Positions 10,568 to 23,340 of a DNA stretch of 64,000 bases are shown one piece after another (positions within the stretch are counted from its first letter, which is position 1; each line of letters begins with the position of its first letter). The DNA comes from Mucidula mucida (taxonomy: Eukaryota; Basidiomycota; Agaricomycetes; Agaricales; Physalacriaceae), in contig JADNYV010000072.1 in the NCBI GenBank assembly GCA_015501055.1, positions 97,133-161,132 of the forward strand, read 5' to 3'. The notes beneath the pieces are model-generated. The model ran no database searches. It was not told the origin of the DNA and saw only the letters and a list, made by a program, of their open reading frames with translations. Position numbers and translations under genes: made by a program.

Positions 10568-10569
10568 CC

Positions 10570-11317
10570 ATCACCTGAAACGTTTTTGGGACCCTGATCC
10601 AACGCGAGTTGTAACATCTCCAAACAGCCTTGAAGAAGGCTGGGAATACCGTCAGGAGGCCTCGTCGTGCATGCAGCGGTACAGGCAGGTGATTGAGGTG
10701 CATGAGGATGAGAGAGCTTCGGCATCATATTTCAGTTACCAGCATACGATGTGCAGCCTGGATTTCAATGGACTGACGTCAAGGAGAAGGAACGGAGTGT
10801 GCATCACGATGTTCGTGTTTGACGCTGGTTTGACTGTAAATCCTGACGCGTGCTAAATATGTAGATGGGTCAGATATATAGGGTATCGCGGGTTGGCGAA
10901 TCAGTTCTACAATCAAGCAAAGTCAGATGTCTAGTACACGAAAAGAACCATTATGAGAGCACCTAACAGAAATATCGGGCGTGACATTGAACGATTTGGC
11001 CTACATTCAGAATGACAAGTGAGCAGATGCAGTAGTACTTGATGTGCTAATCGATTCCGGTGATTGATAAGCCTTTAGCCTTAGATAACAACACAGCAAG
11101 GGCATAGCCAGAACTAAATCCAAGTTCAATCTGATGATTGTTGGAGAAAGAGAAAGCAGTAACCCTAACCCTAATTAGGTTACCTATTTTCGGACTTCCT
11201 GATTAGGACCAGGTTTGACATCATGCGAGGCGCGAGTGAGCGTCATCCTCGCCCACCTTGTCCTCCTACCACCACCATCTCGCTTCGTCCGGCCATTCGA
11301 CTACCATTTGGTCACAA
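10570..11317. other. Intergenic between divergent GH76 and anoctamin genes
   Basis: About 750 bp of shared upstream region with no supported gene. The only notable motif is AACCCTAACCCTAA at about 11162-11175, two and a third units of the fungal telomere repeat. Confidence 0.5.
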
Positions 11318-13415
11318 ATGCCTCCACGGGTCGACCTCGTTATCGTCATCCGGACGCTCCCAAAGCGGCGGTGGACAAATCGAAACAAGTCTTGGTTCAG
11401 CGCGCCCAAGAGGCGGAGAGGCAGTATACTCGGCTTGCCAAGGAGCTGAAGGAGAAGGTTTGAAAGTCGTCGCTAGGCGAGGAGAAGACGTCGGTGAAAT
11501 CCTCGTTTTTGTTGGATGTTCAGACGAATTATTGACGTATGTTCATTCCTCGCGCACACTCAACCAGTTTGTATGCCATTTTTCGCGCTTTTTACTGATT
11601 TCTCGATAGGAAATCTTTTCCTCTTCATAATCCATCGTCTGCGGACCGTATCCACTTTGTTCACTCTCTCGTCACGTCGCTTGGGATTCGGCCAAAATGC
11701 ATAGAATGGGACATGGTTGATAGCATCTTGTGTCTCCACGATACAGACTTTAACGACAAGTGGATACACGCTTGGACATCTCGCTCTGCGTTCTCAACTT
11801 TCTCAGACAAAGTTATAAACAATCAGGTTCGTTCTATGAATTCGCAGCCTTTGCTTTATCTCACTTATCATAGTTTGGACCCACGATTGCTCTCTATTTC
11901 ACGTTCCTCAAAACTTACACCAATTTCCTTGTTGTTCCTGCTGTCCTTGGCCTTTCATCCTACTTCCTCGGCATGCCCTACTCGCCGCTCTATTCTGCTG
12001 CTCTGGTACTTTGGAGCGTGACGTTTGTCGAATGGTGGCGAGCGCAACAACCAGCTACCCAGTCAATATCCTCCGAACAGAAATCGGAAACAGATTGGTG
12101 GCGCAAAGATCTTCGCAGGCTTACCAGTCTCCCCATGATTCTCCTTTCCGCATCGCTCCTTGTCACGCTCCTCACCTCCATCTTCGTATTTGAAGCATTC
12201 GTCACGAAACTCTACACCGGTCCTGGCCAGAAGATTGTGGGCTTCTCGCCGACGCTGATATTCGTCGTGCTCGTACCCAAATTCATGGCAGTGTATCAAG
12301 CTCTGGCTAAGAGATTGACACAATGGGAGTTGAACACCGATAACGAAGGCGGCGAGTTTGAGAAAGCGCGCACCAAGAAGGTCTTCTCCATGTCGGCACT
12401 CGTCGCTTATCTTGGGCTCGCCTTGAGCGCGTTTGTATACGTGCCATTCGGAGAGGGTGTCATGAACGTTGTCGAGGCGTACTTTTTGCCATTTCTCAGC
12501 GACTCTCATGCTGGCGAGGTGCACGCTGTGGCAACGTCGACTGCTGCGAAGTTGAATCCAAAACGGCTGGAGGAGCAGATGTTCGCGTACACTGTGACGA
12601 ACCAGATCTCGAACACATTTATCGAAGTCGGACTACCTTTTGTGCTTCGCAAGGTAGAGGCCTGGAGAAGTGGCAAGAAACATGATGGAACGGCCTCGCC
12701 CAAGAAGCGTGTGGTGTTCGCTGACGAGCGACCGATAGAGGAAAGCGAACGCGTATTCCTGGAGCAGGTGCGCAAGGAGGTGGCCCTCCCCGAGTACGAC
12801 CTGTTCAGCGACTACAGCGAGATGGTCACCCAGTTTGGATATATCGCGTTATGGAGCGCTGCGTGGCCGCTGGCAGGGGCCATGGCGCTTATCAACAATA
12901 TTGTGGAGCTCCGTTCGGACGCGTACAAGATCGTGTCACATACGCGTCGGCCGCTTCCTTCATCGCAATCTTCGCCTCCAACAATTGGCGCCTGGTTAGA
13001 CGCGTTGGTCGCGCTTACTTGGCTGGGCGCTGTCATCAACGCAGCGCTGGTCTACATGTTCCATCCTTGGACGGATGCCCGAAAGTGTGCGTCGACGGTA
13101 GACAAGATGCATGAGGAGCTGTTCAACACAACGTTGAGCGGGGTCAAGCCTGTAGAGATGGATGACTATGCGGAGGTGAAGGAGCTGATGAAGACGGCGC
13201 TGTTGATTGCGCTAGCGGCTTCTCATGGGTACTTGCTTGTTCGGGCGCTGGTGAGGCATGTTGTGGGTCGGATTGTGGCCACGTCTGTGAGGCCCTCCGT
13301 GTCTGCTTCTGTGTCGAGCAGTGGTGCGGGTGAGAAGGAGGATGTGCAGTGGTCGGCGTTCTGGGGATACGATGAGGGTGTCGATGAGATTCGGCGGGTC
13401 GTGAAGGAGGCATAG
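11318..13415 (+). CDS. Anoctamin/TMEM16 family (Ist2-like) membrane protein
   Basis: Three exons: 11318-11536, 11610-11826 and 11874-13415. Exon 1 begins MPPRVDLVIVIR, exon 2 encodes SSADRIHFVHSL..IEWDMVDSILCLHD, and exon 3 encodes the multi-pass body starting FGPTIALYFTFLKTYTNF and containing SPLYSAALVLWSVTFVEWW, several hydrophobic helices and a cytosolic tail. Yeast Ist2, the known relative, tethers cortical ER to the plasma membrane; other family members are lipid scramblases or channels. Exon 1 as written shifts frame twice. One extra G near 11356 and one in the GG at 11457-11458 would give a continuous frame (RTAPKAAVDKSKQ, then ELKEKGLKVVARRGED). These are either real lesions or base-calling errors. 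Exons 2 and 3 are clean. Confidence 0.82.
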
Positions 13416-13659
13416 ATCAACGGATAACTCAATGACACAGTTGAGCGATATGGACTTGAATCATACTGTATATTAGGTACCTCGTGTAATCTCGTTTTGA
13501 ACGTGGCTCAAATGAAAGTACTTCTTGTCAAGGTCTTCATTGATATTGCAGATAAGAGCAGATGCCCCAAAGAATTTTCAATCGTAGAATCTTCAGTTAT
13601 ACATGGCTCCTCTGCGCGATTTAGCTACGAGTGCCGCGAGCATCATATCTACTGTTTTA

Positions 13660-14430
13660 CGAAAGAGCCGCCTGCTCGTCGTCTCTCAGATTCTTCACCT
13701 CCGCAGCCTCGAATCTTATTCTCTACACCTCGCGGGGGACATGTTGCACAGTAATCGATATCGCTCCCCGCTGGGGAACGACTTCGATCCGCCACATCAA
13801 GTCCTCGAACCCGAGCACTATGCGCTGGAGATCAGGATCGGTCGTAGCGGGTTCGCGAGAGGTATGATGAATCAATGAGTCTATTTTGGTGGAGACATCG
13901 ACGCGTATGGCAGCGGTGAAGCTCAGATTGAATCGTCGATCGCTGGAAGCCCGATTGTTGAAGGGCGCGGAGTAGGTGGCATCGTGGATGCAGCTCTATG
14001 TGGGGGTGCACTAGAACGAGTTGTGCGCCCTGACGCAGGCGAGGATGGATGGTGGTTGTCGTAGACAACCGTGTGTGAAGAACCGGCGTAGGGGACGGTC
14101 TTGCTCCTCGAACCGGGCATGACGAAGAAGAGGTGTTTTTGGAAGGTGGGACCATGAAGGACTTTAAGTATCGAGCTGACGGAATAGATACCTGTATAGC
14201 TCGCATATTGGCAGCGTCGACGTCCAATTTGCTGTAGAAGAATGCATATATCTTGTTACCTGACGGTGATCCAAACTACGATTACGCCACAAGTATGACC
14301 TTCCCTGGGAGGCACAGTAATCATGTTTCGATGTCATGAGGATGACATCGGGACGACAGCAGGCTGGTAGCCCACATAGGAACGGCAAATGGGACAGCCA
14401 TCCTGGAAGCGAACGATGGTTGTGAAGAGT
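13660..14430 (-). pseudogene. DUF6699-like gene relic (arm B)
   Basis: Inverted partner of 3945-4730. On the minus strand it reads MPGSRSKTVPYAGSSHTVVY, then HPHIELHP in another frame, then AIRVDVSTKIDSLIHH, DLQRIVLGFEDLMWRIEVVP and SITVQ. It is less damaged than arm A but still has stops and frame changes between these pieces. I call it DUF6699-like from the proline-rich lead, the LHP-type motif and the W-x-I-x-V core; the family has no established function that I know. Confidence 0.4.
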
Positions 14431-14439
14431 GGTAGACGC

Positions 14440-14640
14440 TCGTCTTAACCTGATCTGCGCTCTACTAGCCTTCCCTTCAAACAGGAAATTCTCCAAAGAC
14501 GAAGGGAAGAGGCATACATAGTGCTAGTCCAGACATAGCGCGGCCAGCCTGGAACACGATTTGCGGTAATGAAGTGCACTGTATTGCGCACGGAAAATCT
14601 GGTAGGTGGGGGCATGCTGCATCTATTGAGTGAAATCAAA
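14440..14640 (-). repeat. Unknown relic, arm B partner of 2460-2645
   Basis: About 200 bp matching the reverse complement of 2460-2645. In arm B it joins the DUF6699-like relic directly, whereas in arm A about 1.3 kb including the P450 relic intervenes. Confidence 0.6.
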
Positions 14641-15320
14641 AGTCTTTATTGATTCCTGCAGACTTTTTATTATACAAACTAAGTAGATAGTTTCTCTGAA
14701 CGAACCAGGGTTAGAGTACGTACTACAGTAGTACTGAACTTGTGCACTTGCACGAAAACTACTATGAGTTGGCACGGGTGAAGGCACCCACGCGATTCTT
14801 GCTTTTGAACGATTTCGCACGGGCGCAGTGCACTAAGGGTATACATTTGCACTCCGATCAGCGCGCCATTGATTACTATATAGTAACCAGATTATCTGTT
14901 TGAACGACCTCCAGGCTTTCTACCAGTATTGATTCTGAAGTGTACTGACAGACTAAGCCGAAGCGAGTAATTCTTGAGAAGTTTGTGAAATTCATCGTCT
15001 CCTTCGCCGTAGAAACAATGTGCTCGGTGCTGGGCTAAACCATTTGTGCTGCGTCTGTGGACGGTTCCACAAGGGATTATACCGGTCCTATTTTGGCAGC
15101 GTCCACAGTCCAGAAAAGGCAACCAGACTTTGGCATTGTTTGTTTTTGGTAACACGCCCACGTGTACGGACCTTTCTCTTTCTCGATCACCCATTGTCGA
15201 GCCCATTGTTGGCCCGTTTCGTCCACTTTCTGCGCAGTCACGTTACAACAAGGCAATCGGTATAAAATGCTGCTGCTCTACGCTCTCTCCATCTTCCCCC
15301 CTTCATCCCATTCGACAGAC
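14641..15320. other. Promoter region of the second FunK1 kinase
   Basis: No gene is visible. TATAAAA at 15261-15267 lies 54 nt before the kinase ATG at 15321, with CT-rich sequence between them, a good fungal core promoter. The palindrome TACTACAGTAGTACT lies near 14721-14735. Confidence 0.5.
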
Positions 15321-17998
15321 ATGGCTCGCAAGCTCAGATCTCAAGCAAGGCGTGACTACAATGAATTAGACGACGAATCTCTCCTCCCCACGTCAGGGCA
15401 GTATACGTTTCCACCACCCAGCTCACGTCCCACAACGCCGACCTCTGTGCAGCAGATGAAGAGCAGCAATAATGTCAGACTGTCCAGCATGGACGTGGAT
15501 AGCACACCTGGTGCCCGTGGTTCAGCCACTTTGACGGCTTACGAGGAGCGCCTTGACAAGGAAGACGCCAATTACTACCGCCAGAACTACAAGGCCTATA
15601 TCGAAGAAGACTTGGATCATAATCGAGTCTACGTCCCCGCCGACGATTTTCTCCGGGTGGTATTTAATGTGACTTTCGAGGCTCGGCACGACGTCCGCTA
15701 CCAAGCGTTGATAGAAGCCATATCGACAGACAAAGCCTTCGCTCGTGCATGGAGTGGATATCTCGGCTGCTGCAGTGACAACCGTACCGGCCCAAGGACA
15801 GAGAAAATCCTCTACGACTCACGCGTCGATGTTTACAACGCCGCCTTGGAATATCTAGACAAGCATTACCCAGACGACGTCGCTCCAGAGGATCGCATCC
15901 GTTTCTACAAAAATGATCCTGTTCGACTCAAGTACGGTGTCTACGCCGATGGCGTCAGTCCCGACCTTGGATACGTGTATCAGCAGCTGTTGTTGCTTAA
16001 GACGGCACGCTCTCCGATCTGCGTAGGAGAACCCTTGGTGCGGCCATGCTTGTTGGAGTAGAGGAGATGAAAGCGCGAGATGGAACGTTGCTATATGGTA
16101 ATCTTGCACGGTTTAGGACCGTGAAGACTCAGATGCCAGTCGGTATGTTGTCATTCTCACTAGGTCAACATCTACTGATACGTCTTTAGGGTTCGAAGGG
16201 GTCCAGGACCTGAAGCAAGACATCATAGGTATCCCCGAAGAAACCGATGGCACAGGAATTCCATTGGAGGACGAGGAGGAGCTAGACTCCGAGGCTGACG
16301 AAGACGCCGACACGGCTGACCCGGAGCCTGGTAGCATGAAGAGGAAACAACTTCGTGACCACCATTCAGCTACTCCCAAGGTCGCGCGCATGGGCGAGAG
16401 CCAAAGGCTTCCGGTCAGATCGCCAAGGAAGCTGACGGACGTCCAGGTTCAATGTGCTAGCTACGCCATGGAAGCCCTTTCCCTCACTCCCCTGCGCTCG
16501 CACTTTATCATGTCACTTGTCGACCGAACTCGCTTGCAGCTCATGTATTATGATGCCTCCGTCATTATGGTCGCGTCGCCTGTTGACATGTCCACTGCAG
16601 AAGGCAAAGCCTTCTTCCTCTCGATGGTCATTGCCCTCCGCCGCATGAACTCTGTGGACCGCGGTTTCAGGAGCATCATCCACGACCACAGGAAATTCAC
16701 ACACAAGCTAGGATACATGGCGACGCAGTTGGGAGCCACCAAAGGCGATCGTGTCTGGTCCAATCTCTTGAAGAATATGGTTTTGCAGACTGAGATTGGA
16801 GCATACGTTATCGTCGAAGTTCTGTTCCGCCAGGCCGGTCTCGTGGCCGCCTCACCTACGTCGTCAAAGCCCACCACCAGGATCGTCCCACTGAGACCGT
16901 CTTATCAAGATCAGTTGCCCAAGCTTGTCGCGAGAGCCAGAGGAGAAACTGGTCAACGCCGCGCGAGACGCCGCGATTGAGATTGGCGGGGAGAGTCACT
17001 GGGTGCTCAAGCATCTTCCGAAGATCCTACACGCACAGGATATCGAGACCACCCCAGGGTCTACCCAAGATCGCGTTGCTTCCTTCCTGAACAAGGAGGC
17101 TTCCTACGTCGACGGAGGAAAGTACCATTACGAGTATCGCACGCTCCATATCGTCATATTGGAGGAGTTGTTTTCGATCAACAAGTTACCGTGCGCGTCT
17201 GATTTCGCGCAAGTGTTTTTCGACGTTCTTAATTGTACGTTTTTAAGCCCTTGATACCATGTTACTCACTTAGTTGTAGGTCACAAATGGCTCCACGATG
17301 TCCCCCGTATCTTGCACCGCGATATTAGCATGAGTAACATCATGTATCGTTACCACGATGGCGCTGTATGCGGCGTTCTGAACGATATGGATCTCTCCTC
17401 CCTCGTAGCCGACCTCGAGCAGCAAAAGGCGACATCTTTTATGCGCACTGGCACGCCGCCTTTCATGGCAGTGGACTTGCTCGGCTCTCACAAGAGCGGG
17501 ACCGTACACCTCTATCGACACGATCTAGAGTCGCTCTTTTATGTTATGCTGATCCTTTCTACCCGCCATCGCATATCATACGATGGCATACCTCGGGCCA
17601 ATAATCTAGTCAAACGCGTTGCGCCGCCATTTAGTGAATGGTTCAAATCCTCCCTCACGTGGGAGCAGCTAGGTGCCGCCAAAGACCGTTTAATCTTCAA
17701 GGGCTTTCCTAGTGATGACCCTACAATGAATACCGACACGCTCTTCCCCCCTGATTCCACCTTCATCGGTTTCAAAAACTGGATGGTCCGCCTTAGACAC
17801 ATCATGTACCGCGGATTCAACGCGCATGTGGAGTACAAGAACGAGGTTGACCTAGTGGCCGAGGGTGTTGAACTTCATTCAAAGGCTGTTGATAAGGAAA
17901 CCCTGGGCGGGAACATCCAGTATTCCTCATTTTTCAATGTGATGAAGTCCTTCGCGGGCAAAGCTCTTCGCGCTCCGCCTGTGAACCTTGATACGTAG
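15321..17998 (+). CDS. FunK1-type protein kinase 2
   Basis: Three exons: 15321-16142, 16190-17234 and 17280-17998, starting MARKLRSQARRDYNELDDES. Exon 2 carries an acidic linker and a kinase N-lobe-like region. Exon 3 has the catalytic loop HRDISMSNIMYR, a degenerate activation motif NDMDLSS in place of DFG, and the FunK1 block RTGTPPFMAVDLL followed by YRHDLESLFYVML. FunK1 kinases are expanded in multicellular basidiomycetes; their substrates are unknown. Two frame breaks are present. One near 16001 is repaired by a single extra G (giving LKDGTLSDLRRRTLGAAM), and one is near 16930 between LPKLVA and REPEEKLVN. With those read through the protein has all family blocks. It sits between pieces of arm B of the inverted duplication and is not a close copy of the other two kinases. 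Confidence 0.78.
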
Positions 17999-18239
17999 AC
18001 CTTGATACATTGTAGACTACTTGTATGGAATATCGTGATGATCGTTACTTTGTTTTGTTCACAATTACCAGAGATTTCTTGCAGATAGGTGACCTCCACG
18101 TCAAGGATCTACCCGAAGAAGACAGCTTGACCACACAAATTTGATTAAAGCGAACCTGGAGGCTGTCTTGCGGCGCACGGGTCTCACATATCACGGCGTG
18201 TCACGTCTCTTTGTCTGTTACCACTGCAAACAAGCTCTG

Positions 18240-18640
18240 CTAGGAAAAACTCTCATTTCAGGTCAGTGATTGATACTTGATATAACGTTGGAATTCATTA
18301 ATTTCATACATGTCAAACACGCGCGAAATGACAGTCGAAAGAAACCGCTGGCAAAGGGTAATCCGTAGATGACCTTTGCTACGCCGGTCGGTAGTATTGA
18401 ACAACTTACATTTGTCTGAGATGGTGACTTGTCAGAACCCGAATCAAGAAGCATCTTCAGCGCTTGAAAGTGATGATTGATTGTCAAGGAGCGAAGTCCA
18501 GCCCGAAGTTTCCGAGGTAAAGATCAAGAGCTGGCGAGTAGAAATTCAGAGACAGTTAGAACAAAGAGGACATCGTGTACAAAATGAGATCATAAACCAA
18601 AAGACATGTACTGTACATAAATGGCTAGCAAGCCGCTCTA
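18240..18640 (-). repeat. Duplicated 3' flank of the FunK1 gene (arm B)
   Basis: This is the inverted partner of 2049-2410, immediately downstream of the complete kinase. It contains no supported gene. Confidence 0.75.
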
Positions 18641-18647
18641 GACGATC

Positions 18648-21391
18648 TCACTTCTTCGACTTCTTTCTTTTCGCGTTGTGGACGACCTCCTCCTCCTCAT
18701 CCAATTGTGACACGAAACGTTGAGAGCTGCGTATCAGGTTTCCTCCCATACCGTCCACGCGGCCCAGCGACATGTTCGAGTCCATTGCCTCTATCTTGCG
18801 CTTCGTCGCGTAGCTTAAATCCTTGGGATAGCACAGGTTGAGGTGCTCATCGGAGGTGTTGGAAGGGATTCGATCCGCATACTCTCGGAGGGTCTCATGG
18901 AACCAGGTCGTGCTACCCTCCATGTTGTTCTTGGCGGTCACATATTTGTAGTACGGGTTGACCTTGACTGGTCCAGAATCAGGACCAAACATCTGCAGCA
19001 GACCTTCATACGCGCTTCGCTGCTCTTCGGAGATGTCCTCGGCGTCAACGTATCGGTAAACCAGCGAATTGGCCAACTCGTGGAGTAGGTCGTTCATTTC
19101 CTGAATGTGGAAGATGACGCTTCTCGATTGTGCCAACTCCTTCAAAATCGCCAATTTTGGCAGGCCTAGCGGTGACTTGCCCACGTCTCGATAATTGATG
19201 CCGCTAGCATCGAAACACGAGTCTGGGACCTCGTAGAGCTCGGTCTCCGATAGGTTTTGCCTGAGGTAACGGAGAGCGACGTAGAAGAGAACCCAAAAGG
19301 CAGACTCCCTGTCGTTGATCACGCTATGAGTGACTGTTTGTTTTCCTGCATCATCGCCTGCGCCACGACGTCCCATGAGCAAATGGACTGATACGAACTG
19401 CCAGGTGCCCTGTCGAAAATGAGTAAGACGAAACTATCGCAGGACGAAGAAAACGTACCATTCTCCCAGGACGATGGGTAATTTCGTTGGAATCTAGCAC
19501 CAGGCAGAGATCCCAATCGATCAAAATGCCTCGGTCTTTGGCTATCATGATATTGCCGACGCTGATATCCCGGTGAAGGATATGCACACGATCAAATGCT
19601 TGCTGCGCAGCTAAGAAACTGGTCAGACGAAAGTCCTGATGCACCGAATCAAAAATACACACCTTTCATGGCGTCCGCGATACATAGCACCAAGGTTTTG
19701 CAGCTCACAAATGTGGTGAGATCTCTTGCGACGGTGCGAAGGAAGATGCGATGACATTGAAGGGGTCTTTTGAGGTGATGGTAAGAGCGTCCATCTGGAA
19801 GGGCTCGGGAATGTGGCAGGAAGCAGGATTCCTGTGTCCTGGTCACTAGACCAACAACATCGCCGCCAGCCTCCATCTTCGCGACATGCTCAACCTTTTT
19901 CTCTTCCAATAGGCGATATATATTGGCCTCTGGTCTGGTTTGCTTGGATTCCTCCCGCCAATAATCCTTCATGAAGAAGACCCCGGATGGCTTTTTGGCC
20001 GAATCATTATCACCGCTGGCCGAAGGCTCTCCAAGTGAGGCATTCTCGGAGGAGCCTGCCTCGTCGCATACATCCGCCTCCTGTTCAGCGTTGTCTTGCT
20101 CGCTCGGTGAATCCACGGCAGGATCATAAGCTAGACTGTGGCGAGTAGATCGACAGAAGGGAGAGATGCAGCCCCAATGGAATTTAGGAACGGGAACAAT
20201 GAATTCTCGTTCCTTCCCATCAAAGTTGACTTTCATAAGAAAAATGCCTTTGGGGCCGGACCGGGATCACGATAATGTGCTTTGGCATCACAATACAACA
20301 TTTCGGCGGAGTAGAGGGCAAACTGCTTTTTGGCCTTTGCGACGCGAGGATCCTTGTCGGAGTCGAGGCGAGTGACATTGGGGTCCAGGCCACGCTGTTC
20401 GTTGGTGAGCTGCGCAAAGCGCTGATAAAATTTGAAGAGAATCAGCGACTGCTGTGTGTCCTTTTTCTTCCCGCCAGTGTAATTGAAGCGGCGAGTGACA
20501 ATGGACCCGCGGCGATCCCATTGAATCAAGCGAGCATAAGGGCCAAAGACGACAACGGTAAAGAGGTGACTGCGGAACATCAAGGTCATTGTGGTCGCCG
20601 CGTAGACACAAATCTGCCCGTGAGTGTGCGTGCCGTTCTTGGTGGGGTTTTCTGACGGAAACTTATTCTCTGGGATAGGCTCATCCTTGTCCATGTCAAC
20701 GTCGCCCTTCTCTTCCCCGACCTCCTGCTCTTCAACTTTAGTGGCTTCCCCGTCATCCTTGAACGGGTCATACTGTGCGCTCGGCTTGAGCTTGACTTGC
20801 GACTGCATACGATCGAAGGCTGTGGCTGATGTGGGGCACTCAGCAGTGAGGTATTGGCCAATATCAACCGCCATGCCGTAGCAATTTGGATCTCCCTTTG
20901 CAGAGTGGCTTGCAAACGTGGTAGTGATGGTAGCGGGGGTGGAAGTCTCCGCCGGATCGAAAGAGGTGCACCATCCTTTGAAAGCGTCGATCTGGAATTG
21001 CTCATACATGAGCATTGCACTGTGTTGGGGCAAGAATATAACATACATATTTGGGGTACATCACGTGCTCCGTTTGTGAACCAACTGGTACACTCGTGAG
21101 TGAGGCTATCTGTTCGGGCGTGGGGACGCTATTCTCGTAGTCATCGGTGGTTGTTTCGTTCCAAGGGAGAAACTCGTCCAAGAATACATGAGGATCAATG
21201 CCAACAAGATGACGACCACGAGTTTCTTCAGCAATATCGAGGTAGTGGGTGTCCATGTCTGTAATGGACGCAGAGAATCCCGGGTGGCCAGCACTCTTCT
21301 TGATGACCGGAGTCTGCTGTGCGGTGATGGGGATGTGAGGTTTCAACGGAGGAGTGCGCGGTGATTGAGGAGGAGATGCGTTATCTTCCAT
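18648..21391 (-). CDS. FunK1-type protein kinase 3 (complete paralogue of 1220-2048)
   Basis: Four exons: 21391-21047, 20991-19663, 19610-19459 and 19409-18648, with introns of 55, 52 and 49 nt. The start is MEDNASPPQSPRTPP. Exon 2 has the family N-lobe region with FGPYARLIQWDRRG. Exon 3 holds the catalytic loop HILHRDISVGNIM and the metal-binding equivalent LIDWDLCL. Exon 4 begins GTWQFVSVHLLMGRRG and ends in a basic tail. A single missing G (plus-strand CC at 20247-20248) breaks exon 2 between PAPK and GIFLMKVNFDGKE; adding it gives one open frame. TATATAAT lies about 60 nt upstream. A serine/threonine kinase role is expected; the substrate is unknown. It is the best reference for reconstructing the copy cut by the retroelement. 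Confidence 0.82.
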
Positions 21392-21451
21392 GATATTAGA
21401 ATCGAGTGGCGGTCAGGGCATAAAGAGACGTTGAGGTCGACAGACGCGCAC

Positions 21452-21459
21452 ATTATATA
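21452..21459 (-). promoter_or_regulatory. TATA box of FunK1 kinase 3
   Basis: TATATAAT on the minus strand, about 60 nt before the start codon at 21391, in a plausible core-promoter position. Confidence 0.45.
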
Positions 21460-21649
21460 GGCGACGCCCATTGTTCGACCACTTACCGCATTAGTGTTAT
21501 TACCACAAAAATTGGGCGAGCAATGGCAGCAAGTTGTGGCAAATGTGGACAAGATGAGTGTTCTTTGTTGAAAAGTGTGATCGAGCGCGAGAACACGGTC
21601 CACCGGTATTTGCCGTTGCCTCATTGGGAATGGACAATGAATGAACACT

Positions 21650-23340
21650 GTTCACATCCAGTCATTTCCTGGACACAGAAGACAGCAGCGTGACAAGACC
21701 AGTATGTGGCCCAACCTTCAGGACTCGTGGACAATGGAGCATGCAAATCACTTCAATCCGACACAGTGCGATGATTCGAAGTTGAATGCCGTTATTATCC
21801 TCAGCTTCGAAAGGAGGACATGCATCGTACTACAGGGAGAGCTCGAGAGTTGCCCTTGCCATTGGAGGTAAGGTAGATGTGGTGCCAGAGTCGTGGTTGC
21901 GTCAACATTTACTGTTCCCTGGTTGAAATAAGTACTTACAACTTTTCTTATCTCGATCTTGTTTTGTTGTGGCGGCTTTAAGCAATTTCTTTGCATGATC
22001 ATATAGAGACTGAACTTAGGGTGTATTGCACATCGGACCACGAGCACCGCCTTTCAAATTACTATACTAACCGTGCCAACACCGAGTCCCGAAGATGCTT
22101 TTCTGCAATGTAAACAAGTATGCCTCCAGTTCGCTCACACCATGCATGTTCATGAGAGTCCAAGCTTGTGATTGCTGACATCTGTGCTTCCGGTCGAAAA
22201 CGCGGCGAGCGAAGGGACAGTGCAGGCTGGAACGTAGTTCGCGATGAATGACTACTAGTTGCCTTTGAAATTCAACTGCCGTGACAACAACTAAAAGAGT
22301 AACAAAGGTTCAAAAGAGCTCAAAGCAGAGGACGAGTTAACTACAGCATTAATTTTATACAATGATGACTGTCCTAGATTGAAATAGATGGCATTTACTC
22401 CAGATAGAGAAGAAGCATCTCAGCCGTCCAACGTTCTCGACATCCACCTTTCCGTTCCCGCTGAACATGTATGCACCATCACCCTCCCTCAATACCTCTC
22501 CGTACACCTTGACGCTGGCACCTTGCGCCACACCAGCATTATATCCACTCGTCATCACAGCCCTTCTTCCCCTTCATCTCTTGCGTCAACCTCTTCCCTG
22601 GCAACAGCAGCGTCGCAGCGGACTGTGTACGGGTGCCGGGCCATCGCCCTCCCGCACCTCGTTCACGTCCTGCGTATTGACTGGAGCGACGACCTTTAAA
22701 AACTGGTCATCGGAATAGGGCCGAGTGAAATACTGGGGCTGGAGGCGTGGAGTAGATGGGCCCAGATCTAGAGGAAGTGCACTTCTTTCAAACCATGCGC
22801 TTCACCGGAGTGTGATATACCTGTCCCGGCGGAAGTCATTGCAGGTCACCCCGCTTGAGGATTTCTGTGTTTCCCATGGAGTCTTTGCTGGGGTGGGGTG
22901 GCTTTAGCTCGGCGGCCACATTCAAAACGGTACTATATACTTACTGCTCGAGTTCTCCTGCGAACGCAAGAAAAGATTTTAAACTCATGATGAGAGTGGG
23001 TGTCGAAACCATTATGGGCGGCGTTAATGACACGTAGAGAGGCGAACTTCTGACTACAGGTAACAGCCTCGAAAAGAAGCTAGAGATAGGGAAATGTAAC
23101 ATCTGCTTCAACACCGCGCGAATGATGGACTACAAAATTATAGCAAGGGAAAATAGGATATAGGTAATTGAAAGGGAAAGGGAAAGATCTGCTTCAGTGG
23201 GCGACCAGTGGACTACAGATAATAAGGTAGGGTAAAAGTAATACGGAAACGAACTATAGCGTAGTAGAAGATAAGACTATTGTGGCAAGCAAGTCGAAGT
23301 ATGGCAGCAGGGTATATCAGGTTGAGAACCTAAGAGCAAT
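21650..23340. other. Long stretch without a supported gene
   Basis: I see no domain, no convincing spliced frame and no repeat. Short open frames around 22355-22720 on both strands lack recognisable content; a minus-strand peptide with SGYNAGVAQGASVKVYGEVL looks protein-like but is isolated. Confidence 0.4.

Noticed and set aside
12063..12524. 153-codon frame antisense to the anoctamin gene.
   Set aside because: A shadow of a well-supported coding exon.
14721..14735. Palindrome TACTACAGTAGTACT as a possible second MITE end.
   Set aside because: It resembles the MITE terminus for only a few bases and has no partner inverted repeat or TA-bounded element nearby.
20586..21044. Arg/Ser-rich 152-codon frame.
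   Set aside because: It is the wrong frame of exon 2 of FunK1 kinase 3.
21020..21046. A 27-nt intron (GTATGT..ACACAG) at the end of exon 1 of FunK1 kinase 3.
   Set aside because: Too short to splice. The 55-nt choice ending TTCCAG at 20992 gives the expected frame.
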